Shown here: positions 52,639-61,562 of the stretch, in pieces
How the letters are laid out: each line of letters starts with the position of its first letter
Position numbering within the stretch: the first letter of the stretch is position 1
Source: Paenibacillus_AB hodogayensis
GTDB taxonomy: Bacteria > Bacillota > Bacilli > Paenibacillales > NBRC-103111
Direction: 5' to 3'
Assembly: GCF_039536325.1 (NCBI RefSeq)
Contig: NZ_BAAAYO010000010.1
Span: forward strand, 62,001 to 126,000
DNA: 64,000 bases
Made by a program: the position numbers and the translations under genes
The notes under the pieces: model-generated
The model's database searches: none
Told to the model about the DNA's origin: nothing
Seen by the model: only the letters and a program-made list of their open reading frames with translations

Positions 52639-52677
52639 AATCAAAAGCACTCTTTAACGTTGAGGGTGCTTTTGATT
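52639..52677 (+). terminator. Terminator of the NmrA-type gene
   Basis: Perfect 12-bp inverted repeat AATCAAAAGCAC / GTGCTTTTGATT with a 15-nt loop, 9 bp after the stop. Confidence 0.75.
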
Positions 52678-52748
52678 GTAGTGCTCTTAAAGCTTATGTC
52701 ATACTCTAGTAAAAGCTCGAATGATCAAGCGCAAAGGAGACATTTTCA

Positions 52749-53129
52749 TTGAAGATTAGTCAATTAGCCCAAATAACCGGTGTAAGCATCCGATCCATAC
52801 GCCATTATGAGAAAAAAGGACTCATAAAGGTTTCTCGTCTTGCCAATAATTATCGCGAGTTTGATGATTCCGTTGTCGACTTGATTCATACGATTCAATT
52901 ATATATTGGTTTGGGGCTAACAACGGATCAGATAAAAGACATATTGTATTGCAAATATCCCGATAATCCTGGAATGGACAAAAAAAGCGAATATTGCGAG
53001 GAATTATTGCAACTCTATCAAACAAAACGGAAGGAAATTATCAAACAAAGGAAGGTACTTGCTGACGCTCAATTCCTTTTGGAAAAGCAAATCGACTTCA
53101 TGAATGAAAACCGAGATCATGGAAGTTAG
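52749..53129 (+). CDS. MerR family transcriptional regulator
   Basis: A 126-residue regulator starting with TTG (52749), AAAGGAG 9 nt upstream. The MerR DNA-binding domain is seen in KISQLAQITGVSIRSIRHYEKKG, followed by the coiled dimer helix. It has no Cys-rich C-terminus, so it is not a metal sensor of the MerR/CueR type. It likely senses an organic molecule or oxidative stress and may control the adjacent NmrA-type gene. Confidence 0.9.
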   Translation: MKISQLAQITGVSIRSIRHYEKKGLIKVSRLANNYREFDDSVVDLIHTIQLYIGLGLTTDQIKDILYCKYPDNPGMDKKSEYCEELLQLYQTKRKEIIKQRKVLADAQFLLEKQIDFMNENRDHGS

Positions 53130-53481
53130 TCAAAAACGACGTACAGCCTGTAGGAAAGGTACAACGCCCCCCTCTCGCCTGCCCGCCGCCACATTTCGAC
53201 AATGCGACGAACTTCCTGTTTTTTTCAAACCCTTCAAGCGAAAGAGCCTGACCACGTCACAAAAAGCTAGGCGGTTGCAGGACGCTGTGCGCTAGCGCCC
53301 ACGCCGGTTGACTCCTTTATTTGCCATGGGATAACATGGTTGATGATAAAGTAGGATAGGGGTCTTACAGCCTTTCGGCCCAATCCGACACCGTTCCCGA
53401 CATCATTGGCATGATGACCGATCTCATTTTCCCGGAACGACCGCACGGTAAGCGGGCCGGAGCGTAAGGAGTACAACCTGT
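53130..53481. other. Intergenic region, possible gene remnant
   Basis: About 350 bp ahead of the HD-GYP operon. At 53358-53467 an open frame without a start (ending SDTVPDIIGMMTDLI and a short tail) looks like the C-terminus of a decayed gene. It is interrupted by a TAG just upstream. I cannot identify it. The operon promoter must also lie here. Confidence 0.3.
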
Positions 53482-54525
53482 ATGGACGACACTTGGATTC
53501 GAAACGCCCAATTTCTTATTGTAGACGATCAGGAATACAACGTAAGCTTGCTGGAGCGCATTTTGCAGCGGTCCGGCTTCACCCGTTTTCACTCGACGAA
53601 CGACCCGCTTCGGCTGGAGTCTCTCTACAACGAGCTTCAACCGGACATCGTTCTGCTTGATCTGCATATGCCGGTCATGGACGGCTTCGCGGCGCTCAAG
53701 ATGCTGCGCGGCAAAATTACTGACCAGCACTACTTGCCTATTCTCGTCCTCACCGCCGACGTATCGAACGAAGCGAAGCAGCGGGCGCTGCTGGATGGCG
53801 CCAACGACTTTTTGACCAAGCCCTTCGATCGGACCGAGGTCATTCTGCGCATCACCAATCTATTGAAAACCCGTTATTTGCATTTGCAGCTGCAAAACCA
53901 TAATGCCGATCTGGAAAACCGGGTCAAAGAACGGACCCGTGAGTTGGAGCACGCCCAGCTTGAAATTCTGGAGCTGCTCGGGCGAACCTCGGAATACCGC
54001 GACGACGTGACGGAGCAGCATACGCGCCGCGTCGGGCAAATGGCCGGCCAGATTGCCATGGAGCTGGGCGTGCCGGAGAGCGAAGCCGAACTGATCCGGC
54101 TCGCCGCCCCGCTGCACGATATCGGCAAGATCGGCATTCCCGATCACATCTTGCTAAAGCCCGGCCGGTTCACCGAGGAAGAATTCGACCAGATGAAGAC
54201 GCATACCGGCATAGGCGCCAACATCCTCGAAGGCAGCCTGTTCCCCGTGCTGCAAGTCGCCCGCACGATCGCGCTGACCCACCATGAGCGTTGGGATGGC
54301 AGCGGATACCCGTACGGCTTATGCGGCGAGGACATTCCGCTTGCGGGCCGGATTGTGGCCCTCGCCGATTTTTACGACGCGCTGACTCACGAACGGCCCT
54401 ACAAAAAAGCTTGGACGGAGGCGGAGACGCTGGAAGAAATCCGCAAGCAGCGGGCTTCCCATTTCGATCCGCAGGTGGTCGACGCATTCCTCAAAATTAT
54501 ACATAGGCAGGTGTCTTGTTCATGA
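53482..54525 (+). CDS. HD-GYP response regulator (cyclic-di-GMP phosphodiesterase)
   Basis: A 347-residue receiver plus HD-GYP protein. The receiver has the phosphorylation Asp in DIVLLDLHMPVMDG and Lys in TKPFD. The HD-GYP domain is complete: HTRRVGQM, HDIGKIGIPD, HHERWDGSGYPYG and the metal-binding ALADFYDALT. It should hydrolyse cyclic di-GMP when phosphorylated. The ATG overlaps nothing upstream; its stop overlaps the H-NOX start by 4 bp (ATGA), so the two are translationally coupled. Confidence 0.92.
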   Translation: MDDTWIRNAQFLIVDDQEYNVSLLERILQRSGFTRFHSTNDPLRLESLYNELQPDIVLLDLHMPVMDGFAALKMLRGKITDQHYLPILVLTADVSNEAKQRALLDGANDFLTKPFDRTEVILRITNLLKTRYLHLQLQNHNADLENRVKERTRELEHAQLEILELLGRTSEYRDDVTEQHTRRVGQMAGQIAMELGVPESEAELIRLAAPLHDIGKIGIPDHILLKPGRFTEEEFDQMKTHTGIGANILEGSLFPVLQVARTIALTHHERWDGSGYPYGLCGEDIPLAGRIVALADFYDALTHERPYKKAWTEAETLEEIRKQRASHFDPQVVDAFLKIIHRQVSCS

Positions 54526-55064
54526 AAGGCATGGTTTTTACGACGTTCCTTGAGATGGTGGAAGAGAAGTTTTCCGTGCGCATGGTGGATTACATGATCG
54601 AGACAAGCGACCTGCCCTCCGGCGGAAGCTATACGACGGTAGGCACGTACGGTCACGGCGAGCTTATCCAGCTTGTCGTCCGGCTCAGCGAGAAATCCGG
54701 CATCCCGGTATCCGACCTCGTCCGTACGTTCGGCGAGTATTTGTTCGGCCAGCTCGTCGAGATGCATCCCGAGTTTTTGAAAACCGCTCCCACCGTATTC
54801 GACATGCTGAAGTCGGTCGACAAATATATTCACGTCGAGGTCCGCAAGCTGTATGCGGACGCCGAGCTGCCCGGCTTCGAGTACGAAATGCCCCTCCCCG
54901 GCACCTTGATCCTGACTTACCGCTCCTCGCGTCCGTTCGCCGACCTGGCCGAAGGGCTGCTGATCGGCTGCGCCAGACATTACGGCGAAAACATTCGTAT
55001 GGAGCGTGAAGATTTAACAGACGGGGGCACGGCCGCCAAATTCACGTTGACGAAGGAGGATTAA
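54522..55064 (+). CDS. H-NOX haem nitric-oxide sensor
   Basis: A 180-residue haem-binding H-NOX protein. The proximal haem ligand His104 is in KYIHVEVRKLYAD. The haem-propionate motif YxSxR is Y133-R134-S135-S136-R137. The position of the distal Tyr that lets some H-NOX bind oxygen (Tyr140 in Thermoanaerobacter) holds Leu142, so this one should bind NO and not O2. ATG 54522 follows AGGTG by 8 nt. Stand-alone H-NOX proteins usually regulate a histidine kinase next door, as here. Confidence 0.9.
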   Translation: MKGMVFTTFLEMVEEKFSVRMVDYMIETSDLPSGGSYTTVGTYGHGELIQLVVRLSEKSGIPVSDLVRTFGEYLFGQLVEMHPEFLKTAPTVFDMLKSVDKYIHVEVRKLYADAELPGFEYEMPLPGTLILTYRSSRPFADLAEGLLIGCARHYGENIRMEREDLTDGGTAAKFTLTKED

Positions 55065-55070
55065 TCGGAA

Positions 55071-56768
55071 TTGACCGACATCGAGGTGTTGAAGCGAAAG
55101 CTGGAACGCGAGACGCGCGCGCGCAAGGAAGCGGAGCAGATTGCCGAGCAGAAGACGCGGGAAATATTCCTGGCGAACGAGGAGCTGCGCAAATTCAACG
55201 ATTCTTTGGAGGAGCTTGTCCGGGAACGCACGTCGGAGCTGGCCAAAGCGCGCGATGAAGCGGTCGAAGCCAGCCTCATCAAAAGCCAGTTTCTGGCCAA
55301 TATGAGCCACGAGCTGCGCACGCCGCTTAATGCGATCATCGGCTACAGCGAAATGCTCATCGAAGACGCCACCGATGCAGGCGACAGCCGTACCGCCGGC
55401 GACCTGGAGAAAATCAACGGGGCCGGCAAGCATCTGCTCGCCTTGATTAACGATATTCTCGACTTGTCCAAAATCGAGGCCGGCAAGATGGAAATGTTTC
55501 TTGAGCCGTGCGACTTGTCGAGCGTCATCCAGGACGTGCTGACCACCGTTCATCCGCTGATCGTCAAAAATAAAAACCGGCTGGAGTTTGACGCCATCCC
55601 GGATATCGTCGCGCACACCGACGTCACCAAGCTGCGGCAAATTATGCTGAACCTGCTAAGCAACGCCAGCAAATTTACGACCGAAGGGACGATTCATGTC
55701 CACGTGGCCCGTCATATGCAGGATGGCCGCCGAGGCTTTCTAATCTCCGTCAGCGATACCGGCATCGGCATGACCTCGGAGCAGATCGACCAGTTGTTCC
55801 AAGCTTTTACGCAGGGAGACAATTCGACCACGCGGAAATACGGCGGTACCGGACTCGGCTTGGCGATCAGCCAGCGGTTTTGCCGGATGATGGGCGGCAA
55901 AATTACGGTAGAGAGCGTGTACGGCAAAGGCAGCACCTTCTCCGTCTGGTTTCCGAAGCAGACCGATTCGGCGGAGGACGTCAGGATGCCGATTTCGGAA
56001 ACTACCGTCTCCGTGCCAAGTGACTCGCCGTGCCGCCTGCTGGTCATCGACGACGACCCTGCCGTTCAGGACTTGATGAAACGATATGCCGGGAAAGAAC
56101 GCTGGCACGTGACTGTCGCTTCCGGCGGACGGGAGGGCTTGCGGCTCGCCAAGGAGCTGCGCCCGCATCTGATTACGCTCGATGTGCTGATGCCGGGCAT
56201 GGACGGCTGGTCGGTGCTGACCGCGCTCAAGAACGATCCGGAGCTGGCGGACATTCCAGTCATGATGCTGTCGATGACGAACGACAAGAACCTCGGCTAC
56301 GCGCTGGGCGCTTCCGAATTTTTGACCAAGCCTATTCAGCGCGAAAGGCTCCTGCCGGTATTGAGTAAATACGTGCCCGACCCGCAGTACGGCTCGATTC
56401 TCGTGATCGAAGACGATGAAACGACCGGCGAGATGATGAAGAAGCTGCTGGACCGCGAAGGGTTTACGTCCCACAGCGCCGGCAACGGGCGGATCGCCCT
56501 GGAGCTGATGGAAACGATCGTCCCCCAGCTTATTTTGCTTGATCTGATGATGCCCGAGATGGACGGCTTCGAGTTCGTGGCAAGGCTGCGCAGCCATGAG
56601 CAATGGTCCTCGATACCAGTAATCGTCGTGACTGCCAAACACATTACCGAGGAAGACCGGAGGCGGCTGAACGGCTACGTCACGACCATCATCCAAAAAG
56701 GATCTTTCAACAAGCAGGAACTGCTGCAGGAAGTGGGCTCCCTCATTTCCGGCTGCGCCTGCAAATAA
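55071..56768 (+). CDS. Hybrid histidine kinase with two receiver domains
   Basis: A 565-residue soluble kinase. A coiled coil (residues ~1-70) leads to the phosphoacceptor His80 in NMSHELRTPLNA. The ATPase domain has DTGIGM, GGTGLGLAISQ and the N-box NLLSNASKF. Two receiver domains follow: one with its Asp in LITLDVLMPG (about 320-430), the other in LILLDLMMPEM (about 445-560), both with intact Lys. There is no membrane helix. TTG start at 55071 after AAGGAGG, 6 bp after the H-NOX stop. It is the presumed H-NOX partner. Confidence 0.9.
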   Translation: MTDIEVLKRKLERETRARKEAEQIAEQKTREIFLANEELRKFNDSLEELVRERTSELAKARDEAVEASLIKSQFLANMSHELRTPLNAIIGYSEMLIEDATDAGDSRTAGDLEKINGAGKHLLALINDILDLSKIEAGKMEMFLEPCDLSSVIQDVLTTVHPLIVKNKNRLEFDAIPDIVAHTDVTKLRQIMLNLLSNASKFTTEGTIHVHVARHMQDGRRGFLISVSDTGIGMTSEQIDQLFQAFTQGDNSTTRKYGGTGLGLAISQRFCRMMGGKITVESVYGKGSTFSVWFPKQTDSAEDVRMPISETTVSVPSDSPCRLLVIDDDPAVQDLMKRYAGKERWHVTVASGGREGLRLAKELRPHLITLDVLMPGMDGWSVLTALKNDPELADIPVMMLSMTNDKNLGYALGASEFLTKPIQRERLLPVLSKYVPDPQYGSILVIEDDETTGEMMKKLLDREGFTSHSAGNGRIALELMETIVPQLILLDLMMPEMDGFEFVARLRSHEQWSSIPVIVVTAKHITEEDRRRLNGYVTTIIQKGSFNKQELLQEVGSLISGCACK

Positions 56769-56785
56769 ACGAACGAGGGAAGCTT

Positions 56786-57160
56786 ATGCCTAAAATATTG
56801 CTTGTCGAAGACAATGAAATGAACCGCGATATGCTGAGCCGCCGGCTCGGTCGCAAAGGCTACGAGGTGCTGGAGGCGGTGAACGGGCGGCAGGGCGTAG
56901 ACATGGCGGCGCACACGCTGCCCGATCTTATTCTGATGGATATGAGCTTGCCGGAGATCGACGGCTGGGAAGCCACGCGGCAGATCAAGGAATCCCCGGT
57001 GACGGGCCATATCCCCGTTATCGCGCTGACCGCTCATGCGATGTCCAGCGACCGGGAGAAGGCGCTGAACGCCGGCTGTGACGACTTCGACACCAAGCCG
57101 GTCGACTGGAACCGGCTGCTTGGCAAAATGCAAGGCTTGCTGGGCGGGGATGCTCCGTAA
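56786..57160 (+). CDS. Single-domain response regulator (CheY-like)
   Basis: A 124-residue receiver with EDNEMNRD acidic pair, phosphorylation Asp in LILMDMSLPEIDG, Thr in ALTAHAM and Lys in DTKPVD. No output domain. It follows the hybrid kinase by 17 bp and probably carries phosphate in a relay or competes with the HD-GYP receiver. The ATG follows GAGGGA. Confidence 0.9.
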   Translation: MPKILLVEDNEMNRDMLSRRLGRKGYEVLEAVNGRQGVDMAAHTLPDLILMDMSLPEIDGWEATRQIKESPVTGHIPVIALTAHAMSSDREKALNAGCDDFDTKPVDWNRLLGKMQGLLGGDAP

Positions 57161-57203
57161 TAGCGCGGGTCAAACAAACGCGGAGGCTGGACGGTAACCG
57201 GCC

Positions 57204-58121
57204 TCACAGCCCGCCGGACCAATGAATAATCAGCGGCAAATAAAGAAAACTGGCCACCGTGGTGACGGCGACGTTCACGGCGACCATTTCTTTGTCGCCC
57301 CCGTATCTCTCCATAAGCACCAAGGAATTGATCGCCGACGGCATGCTGGACTGCACGAACAGGACGGACGCTTCCAGCCCCTCCAAGCCGAGCAGACGGA
57401 TGGTGACCCAGGATAAAAGGGGGACGATGACGATTCGCATCGCCACGGATATCCACAGCTCTCGCCTCATGGTGATGCGCCAGTTCGTTTTTCTCAGCTG
57501 CATGCCGAGCATCAGCAGCACAATCGCCGCGTAGGCGCCGCCGATCAGCTCCAGGCTGCCGTGCAGGCTGGCCGGTAGCGGAATGTGCAGGCTGTACAGC
57601 AGCACGCCCAAGACGGCGGCATAGACGAGCGGAGTCGCCGCCAGCTTCTTCAGCGCTTGGCGGGGCGAGAACGAAGAACGCGAGGCGATATACAAGCCGA
57701 GCGTATTCACCAGCACGATATGCAGCACGACGTTCGTCACCCCCAGCGTAAACCCCTGCGCTCCAAAAGCCAGCAGCAGCAAAGGCAGTCCGTAATTGTT
57801 GGAATTGGCGAATATCGTCGTCAGCTCCATCGCCCGGGAGGAAGCGGTATCGAAGCGCATCGCCTTGGCGACGGCGACCGAGGCCGCCCAGCATAGCGCG
57901 GTCTGGATCAGCGTGAACATGGCGATACGGGCGAACGATCCCCCCTCCAGATGGCTCGACGACAAGGCGCTAACGATCAGACACGGTGCGAGCACGTACA
58001 GACTTAGATCGGCGAGCACCCGCGCATCCGGCGACTTCCAGGCTTGATACACGTACCCGAGCAGACAGGCGACTACAATCGGCATGCTGACCGTTCCGAA
58101 CAGGGACAAATAGGCATTCAT
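57204..58121 (-). CDS. AEC family transporter
   Basis: A 305-residue membrane protein with about ten helices in the auxin-efflux-carrier (AEC) pattern: FGTVSMPIVVACLLGYV, ATIFANSNNYGLPLL-type segment and SSMPSAINSLVLMERYGG near the C-terminus. Bacterial members move malate, malonate or similar acids. ATG 58121 is chosen because GGAGAG sits 7 nt upstream. It is convergent with the H-NOX operon. A hairpin GAGGC...GCCTC lies between the two stops. Confidence 0.88.
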   Translation of the reverse strand: MNAYLSLFGTVSMPIVVACLLGYVYQAWKSPDARVLADLSLYVLAPCLIVSALSSSHLEGGSFARIAMFTLIQTALCWAASVAVAKAMRFDTASSRAMELTTIFANSNNYGLPLLLLAFGAQGFTLGVTNVVLHIVLVNTLGLYIASRSSFSPRQALKKLAATPLVYAAVLGVLLYSLHIPLPASLHGSLELIGGAYAAIVLLMLGMQLRKTNWRITMRRELWISVAMRIVIVPLLSWVTIRLLGLEGLEASVLFVQSSMPSAINSLVLMERYGGDKEMVAVNVAVTTVASFLYLPLIIHWSGGL

Positions 58122-58514
58122 GTCCATTCTCTCCAATCATCGTGCTGTTTCGTCTTATTGTAGGACGGGGAATGCCATTAATGAAATATATAATACATAT
58201 AAAGTTTATAGCTTTCTCCTATAGCCCTCCTTCCTATAATCCGGTCCCTCAGAATTTCCTTCCCAGCCTTGCTTTCCGCACTCCCTCCAATTTAATGGAC
58301 GATTTGATTAAGCAGCTCGCCAAAGCGGATAACCGTTTGCAGCAGATCGGGTCTGCAGCCGCCATAGATGGCTATCACTTTGGACCAGGTCTGGAAGGGA
58401 AATCCTTGTCACGCGTTGAAAAAAGATTTAGAAATTTTTTTCGAACCGTCGATTCCGGAGTCTCCCGTTCGTTGCCAATATAGAAGGTAATCATAAACAA
58501 GGAGGAAATTCACG
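58122..58514. other. Intergenic region with possible decayed ORF
   Basis: About 390 bp containing the promoters for the AEC gene and the DGPF-sigma operon. A 62-codon frame on the plus strand (58295-58483, starting MDDLIKQLAKADNRLQQIGS) ends out of frame with a good continuation. It is possibly the remnant of an SMI1-like or other gene. I would not annotate it as functional. Confidence 0.35.
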
Positions 58515-58949
58515 ATGAGATTCATGATGATTGTCAAAGCAACAAAAGATTCCGAGGCCGGCGTAATGCCAAGTCATGAGCTTTTTGACGCCATGGCAAG
58601 GTACAACGAGGAGCTGGCGAGGGCAGGCGTGCTGGTTGCCGCCGAAGGACTCCACCCAAGCTCGAGCGCCATTCGCATCTCTTATCCCGAACCGGGCGGA
58701 AAGCCAAAGGTGTTGGACGGACCTTTCACGGAAGCGAAGGAGCTGATCGCCGGCTTCACGTTGATCGAGGTGAAATCGAGGGAAGAGGCGATCCAGTGGG
58801 CGATGCGGATGCCCGATCCGCACGGCTTCGGCGAAGGCGAGATCGAGCTGCGCCAAGTATTCGAGGCGCCGGAACTGACTCAGGACCCGGAAGCGTTATC
58901 CAAGGAAATGGAAATGCGGGCACAGGTCACGAGGAAACCGAGGTCGTGA
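58515..58949 (+). CDS. DGPF-domain (YciI-like) protein
   Basis: A 144-residue protein of the YciI/DGPF superfamily: MRFMMIVKATKDSEAGVMPS, with DGPFTEAKELIAGF giving the domain its name. Its stop overlaps the start of the ECF42-type sigma factor (GTGA). In such pairs the DGPF protein is thought to be regulated by the sigma factor or to modulate it; enzyme activity is not known. The ATG follows AAGGAGG. Confidence 0.93.
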   Translation: MRFMMIVKATKDSEAGVMPSHELFDAMARYNEELARAGVLVAAEGLHPSSSAIRISYPEPGGKPKVLDGPFTEAKELIAGFTLIEVKSREEAIQWAMRMPDPHGFGEGEIELRQVFEAPELTQDPEALSKEMEMRAQVTRKPRS

Positions 58950-60202
58950 AGGAGTCCGCCGTCCACCGTACTATCGAGGGAATCTGGAGAATCGAGTCGG
59001 CCCGAATTATTGCCGGTCTGGCTCGTATGGTACGCGATGTGGGGCTTGCCGAGGATATGGCGCAAGATGCGCTTATCATCGCGCTTGAACGGTGGCCGGA
59101 GACGGGCATACCCGACAAACCGGGAGCCTGGCTCATGACAACCGCGAAACGTCGGGCAATCGATCACCTGCGCAGGAACAAGTTGCGCGACCGCAAGTAC
59201 GAGGAGCTAGGCTGGGAGAACGACCAGCAGCAAGAGCAGGATTGGGATGCGGCGCTCGATGATCCCGTTGGCGACGATCTCCTACGTCTCATCTTCACAA
59301 CGTGCCATCCTGTTCTATCTGCTGATGCTCGGGTGGCGCTCACGCTCCGGCTGCTCGGGGGATTGACGACCGAAGAAATCGCAAGCGCGTTCCTCGTTCC
59401 GGAACCGACCGTCGCACAGCGGATCGTTCGAGCGAAGCGCACGCTCGCGGCTGCGCGCATCCCCTTCGAATTGCCGCCGAAGACCGAGCTGCCGGCCCGG
59501 TTGTCGTCTGTGCTCGAAGTCATCTACCTCATGTTCAACGAGGGGTACGCCGCGTCTTCTGGCGGAAGCTGGATTCGGCCTATGCTCTGCGGTGAGGCGC
59601 TGCGGCTTGGACGGATATTGGCTGAGATCGCGCCCGACGAACCGGAAGTTCATGGACTCGTGGCACTGATGGAAATTCAATCGTCCAGATTCAGGGCGCG
59701 GATCAGCCCGAGTGGAGAGCCGATTCTGCTCATGGATCAGAACCGAGCATTATGGGATCACCTGCTCATCCGCCGGGGGCTGGCCGCGATCGAACGGGCC
59801 GAGCGTCTCGGCATAGCGTTCGGTCCCTACTTGATTCAAGCGTCGATCGCGGCGTACCATGCCCGTGCCCGCACGGCTTCGGAGACGGACTGGGTCCGGA
59901 TCTCGGCGCTTTACGACGCTCTCTCCCAAGTCGCACCGTCTCCCGTCGTCGAGCTAAATCGTGCTGTCGCGCTATCGATGGCGTTCGGCCCGGAAGTGGG
60001 TCTAGAAGTCGTCGATGCGTTAATGCAAGAACCGTCCTTGAAAAACTACCATCTTTTGCCCAGCGTTCGAGGGGACTTTCTCATGAAGCTGGGCCGCAAG
60101 CGAGAAGCGTGTTCGGAATTCAAACGTGCTGCAACCCTGTCGCGCAATGAAAAGGAACGGGAGTTGCTCTTGAGGCGCGCTTCCGATTGCGCCGCAGAAT
60201 AA
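58946..60202 (+). CDS. ECF42-type RNA polymerase sigma factor
   Basis: A 418-residue sigma factor of the ECF42 type. Region 2 has RMVRDVGLAEDMAQDALIIAL and DKPGAWLMTTAKRRAIDHLRR; region 4 has GLTTEEIASAFLVPEPTVAQRI. The remainder is a large C-terminal helical, TPR-like extension typical of the group. The GTG start at 58946 overlaps the DGPF stop by 4 bp. ECF42 genes are nearly always next to DGPF-protein genes, as here, and do not use an anti-sigma factor. The C-terminal domain is required for activity in the studied members. Confidence 0.93.
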   Translation: MKESAVHRTIEGIWRIESARIIAGLARMVRDVGLAEDMAQDALIIALERWPETGIPDKPGAWLMTTAKRRAIDHLRRNKLRDRKYEELGWENDQQQEQDWDAALDDPVGDDLLRLIFTTCHPVLSADARVALTLRLLGGLTTEEIASAFLVPEPTVAQRIVRAKRTLAAARIPFELPPKTELPARLSSVLEVIYLMFNEGYAASSGGSWIRPMLCGEALRLGRILAEIAPDEPEVHGLVALMEIQSSRFRARISPSGEPILLMDQNRALWDHLLIRRGLAAIERAERLGIAFGPYLIQASIAAYHARARTASETDWVRISALYDALSQVAPSPVVELNRAVALSMAFGPEVGLEVVDALMQEPSLKNYHLLPSVRGDFLMKLGRKREACSEFKRAATLSRNEKERELLLRRASDCAAE

Positions 60203-60229
60203 GAGAAGGATACGATAGGAGAAATTCAA

Positions 60230-60571
60230 ATGAGCCAAGAGGTTACCGAGTTTATCGAGAAAGTTAAAGAACCGTGGCAAGCCCGACTGTGCCATGATTT
60301 GCGCCAAGTCGTCCATAACGCGATTCCAGACGTACAGGAGCGCATCCAATACAACAAGCCTCATTTTCTAAAAAACAAAAAATATGCTGCGGCGATCTCC
60401 AATTCGAAGGACGCGGTAAGCTTTACGATCTTCAACGTGACGGAGCTGGAGCTGCCCGAAGGGGTGTTCGAAGGCCCTCAGGAACGGAAGACGATCAAGT
60501 TCCGTAACGGCCAAGAGATTGATGGCGCAATGCTAACCGATTTGGTAAAACAAGCCTCCAGTACGCTATAA
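60230..60571 (+). CDS. DUF1801 domain protein
   Basis: A 113-residue protein of the YdhG/DUF1801 group: VTEFIEKVKEPWQARLCHDLR with a conserved IQYNKPHF segment and a beta-rich middle. It is 27 bp after the sigma gene and ends at a strong terminator, so the three genes form one operon. Biochemical function unknown. Confidence 0.88.
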   Translation: MSQEVTEFIEKVKEPWQARLCHDLRQVVHNAIPDVQERIQYNKPHFLKNKKYAAAISNSKDAVSFTIFNVTELELPEGVFEGPQERKTIKFRNGQEIDGAMLTDLVKQASSTL

Positions 60572-60579
60572 CACGAACG

Positions 60580-60608
60580 CCGCCCATCATTGGGCGGTTT
60601 CTTTTTTC
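60580..60608 (+). terminator. Terminator of the DGPF-sigma-DUF1801 operon
   Basis: CCGCCCA-TCAT-TGGGCGG followed by TTTCTTTTTT. Confidence 0.9.
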
Positions 60609-60733
60609 AGACTCCCTCCAATCGGGCCTATTTTCATCTAAAAAAAATTTTTTTTCTGATGTGTCGATTCCTCGGGCGATGGTTCGTCGCTTTAATAGAG
60701 ACCCGGATAAATAAACGGCAAAGGGGAATTTAC

Positions 60734-61540
60734 ATGTACATGGTAACATCGAAAGACGGCACCCAGATTGCCTATGACCAATCCGGTCAAGGCCCAGCGC
60801 TTATCTTAGTCGGAGGAGCGTTCAGCTACCGCAAATTCCCGGGAACGGTGAAGTTGGCCTCCCTGTTATCGGAGCGCTTCACGGTCTACAATTATGACCG
60901 CCGCGGTCGCGGAGAAAGCGGAGACAAGCAGCCCTATGCGATCGAACGAGAGATCGAAGATCTTCAAGCTTTGATCGATGAGGCGGGCGGCTCGGCTTAT
61001 GTATGGGGACTTTCGTCCGGCGCGGTTCTTGCCCTGCAGGCAGCTGCGAGCGGGGCCAATATTACGAAATTGGCGCTGCATGAGCCTCCGTTCATAGTGG
61101 ATGCTGAGGATCGCCAGCCGCCAAAAGATTTTTTCAAGCAAGTGACGGAGCTGATTGCGGACAATCGCCGTGCCGAAGCCATCAAATATTTCATGACCAA
61201 AGGGATGGGCGCGCCTTCTTTCGTTGTCTGGATCATGCGCTTGATGCCGGGGGTATGGTCTAACCTGACGGCAGTGGCGCACACGCTTCCTTATGATGCG
61301 GCTTTGCTCGAAGGATTTAGGGGCGGAAAGCCTTTACCCGCACATACGTGGAGCGCAGTCCAAATGCCGACGCTGGTGCTCGAGGGCACGGAGAGCCCAG
61401 CTTCGATGCGTCGTGCCGCTCAGGCGCTAGTCAAGGCGCTCCCCCGTTCGCAGCTGAAAAGCAAGAAGGGACTCGGCCACACGAAGAAGCTTGATGCGAA
61501 GATCATCTCATCGGAGCTTGCGACATTTTTTATGGGATAA
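60734..61540 (+). CDS. Alpha/beta hydrolase
   Basis: A 268-residue enzyme of the alpha/beta hydrolase fold. The nucleophile Ser lies in VWGLSSGAVLAL (G-x-S-x-G), an acidic residue in LEGTESPAS, and the catalytic His in KKGLGHTKK. N-terminal motif GPALILVGGAFSYRKF carries the oxyanion hole. ATG 60734 follows AAAGGGG. The substrate is open (esterase or haloperoxidase-like). It is grouped with the DUF998 membrane gene 22 bp downstream. Confidence 0.9.
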   Translation: MYMVTSKDGTQIAYDQSGQGPALILVGGAFSYRKFPGTVKLASLLSERFTVYNYDRRGRGESGDKQPYAIEREIEDLQALIDEAGGSAYVWGLSSGAVLALQAAASGANITKLALHEPPFIVDAEDRQPPKDFFKQVTELIADNRRAEAIKYFMTKGMGAPSFVVWIMRLMPGVWSNLTAVAHTLPYDAALLEGFRGGKPLPAHTWSAVQMPTLVLEGTESPASMRRAAQALVKALPRSQLKSKKGLGHTKKLDAKIISSELATFFMG

Positions 61541-61562
61541 TAAATAGGAGAGGAAGAACACA

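Noticed and set aside
53358..53467. Open frame with PDIIGMMTDLI before the HD-GYP operon
   Set aside because: No start codon and a preceding TAG; could be a gene remnant but is unidentified.
54522..55064. Oxygen sensor (H-NOX with distal Tyr)
   Set aside because: The equivalent position is Leu142, so oxygen binding is unlikely.
58295..58483. 62-codon ORF starting MDDLIKQLAKADNRLQQIGS
   Set aside because: No ribosome site; the end reads better in another frame, so it looks like a remnant and no family can be assigned.
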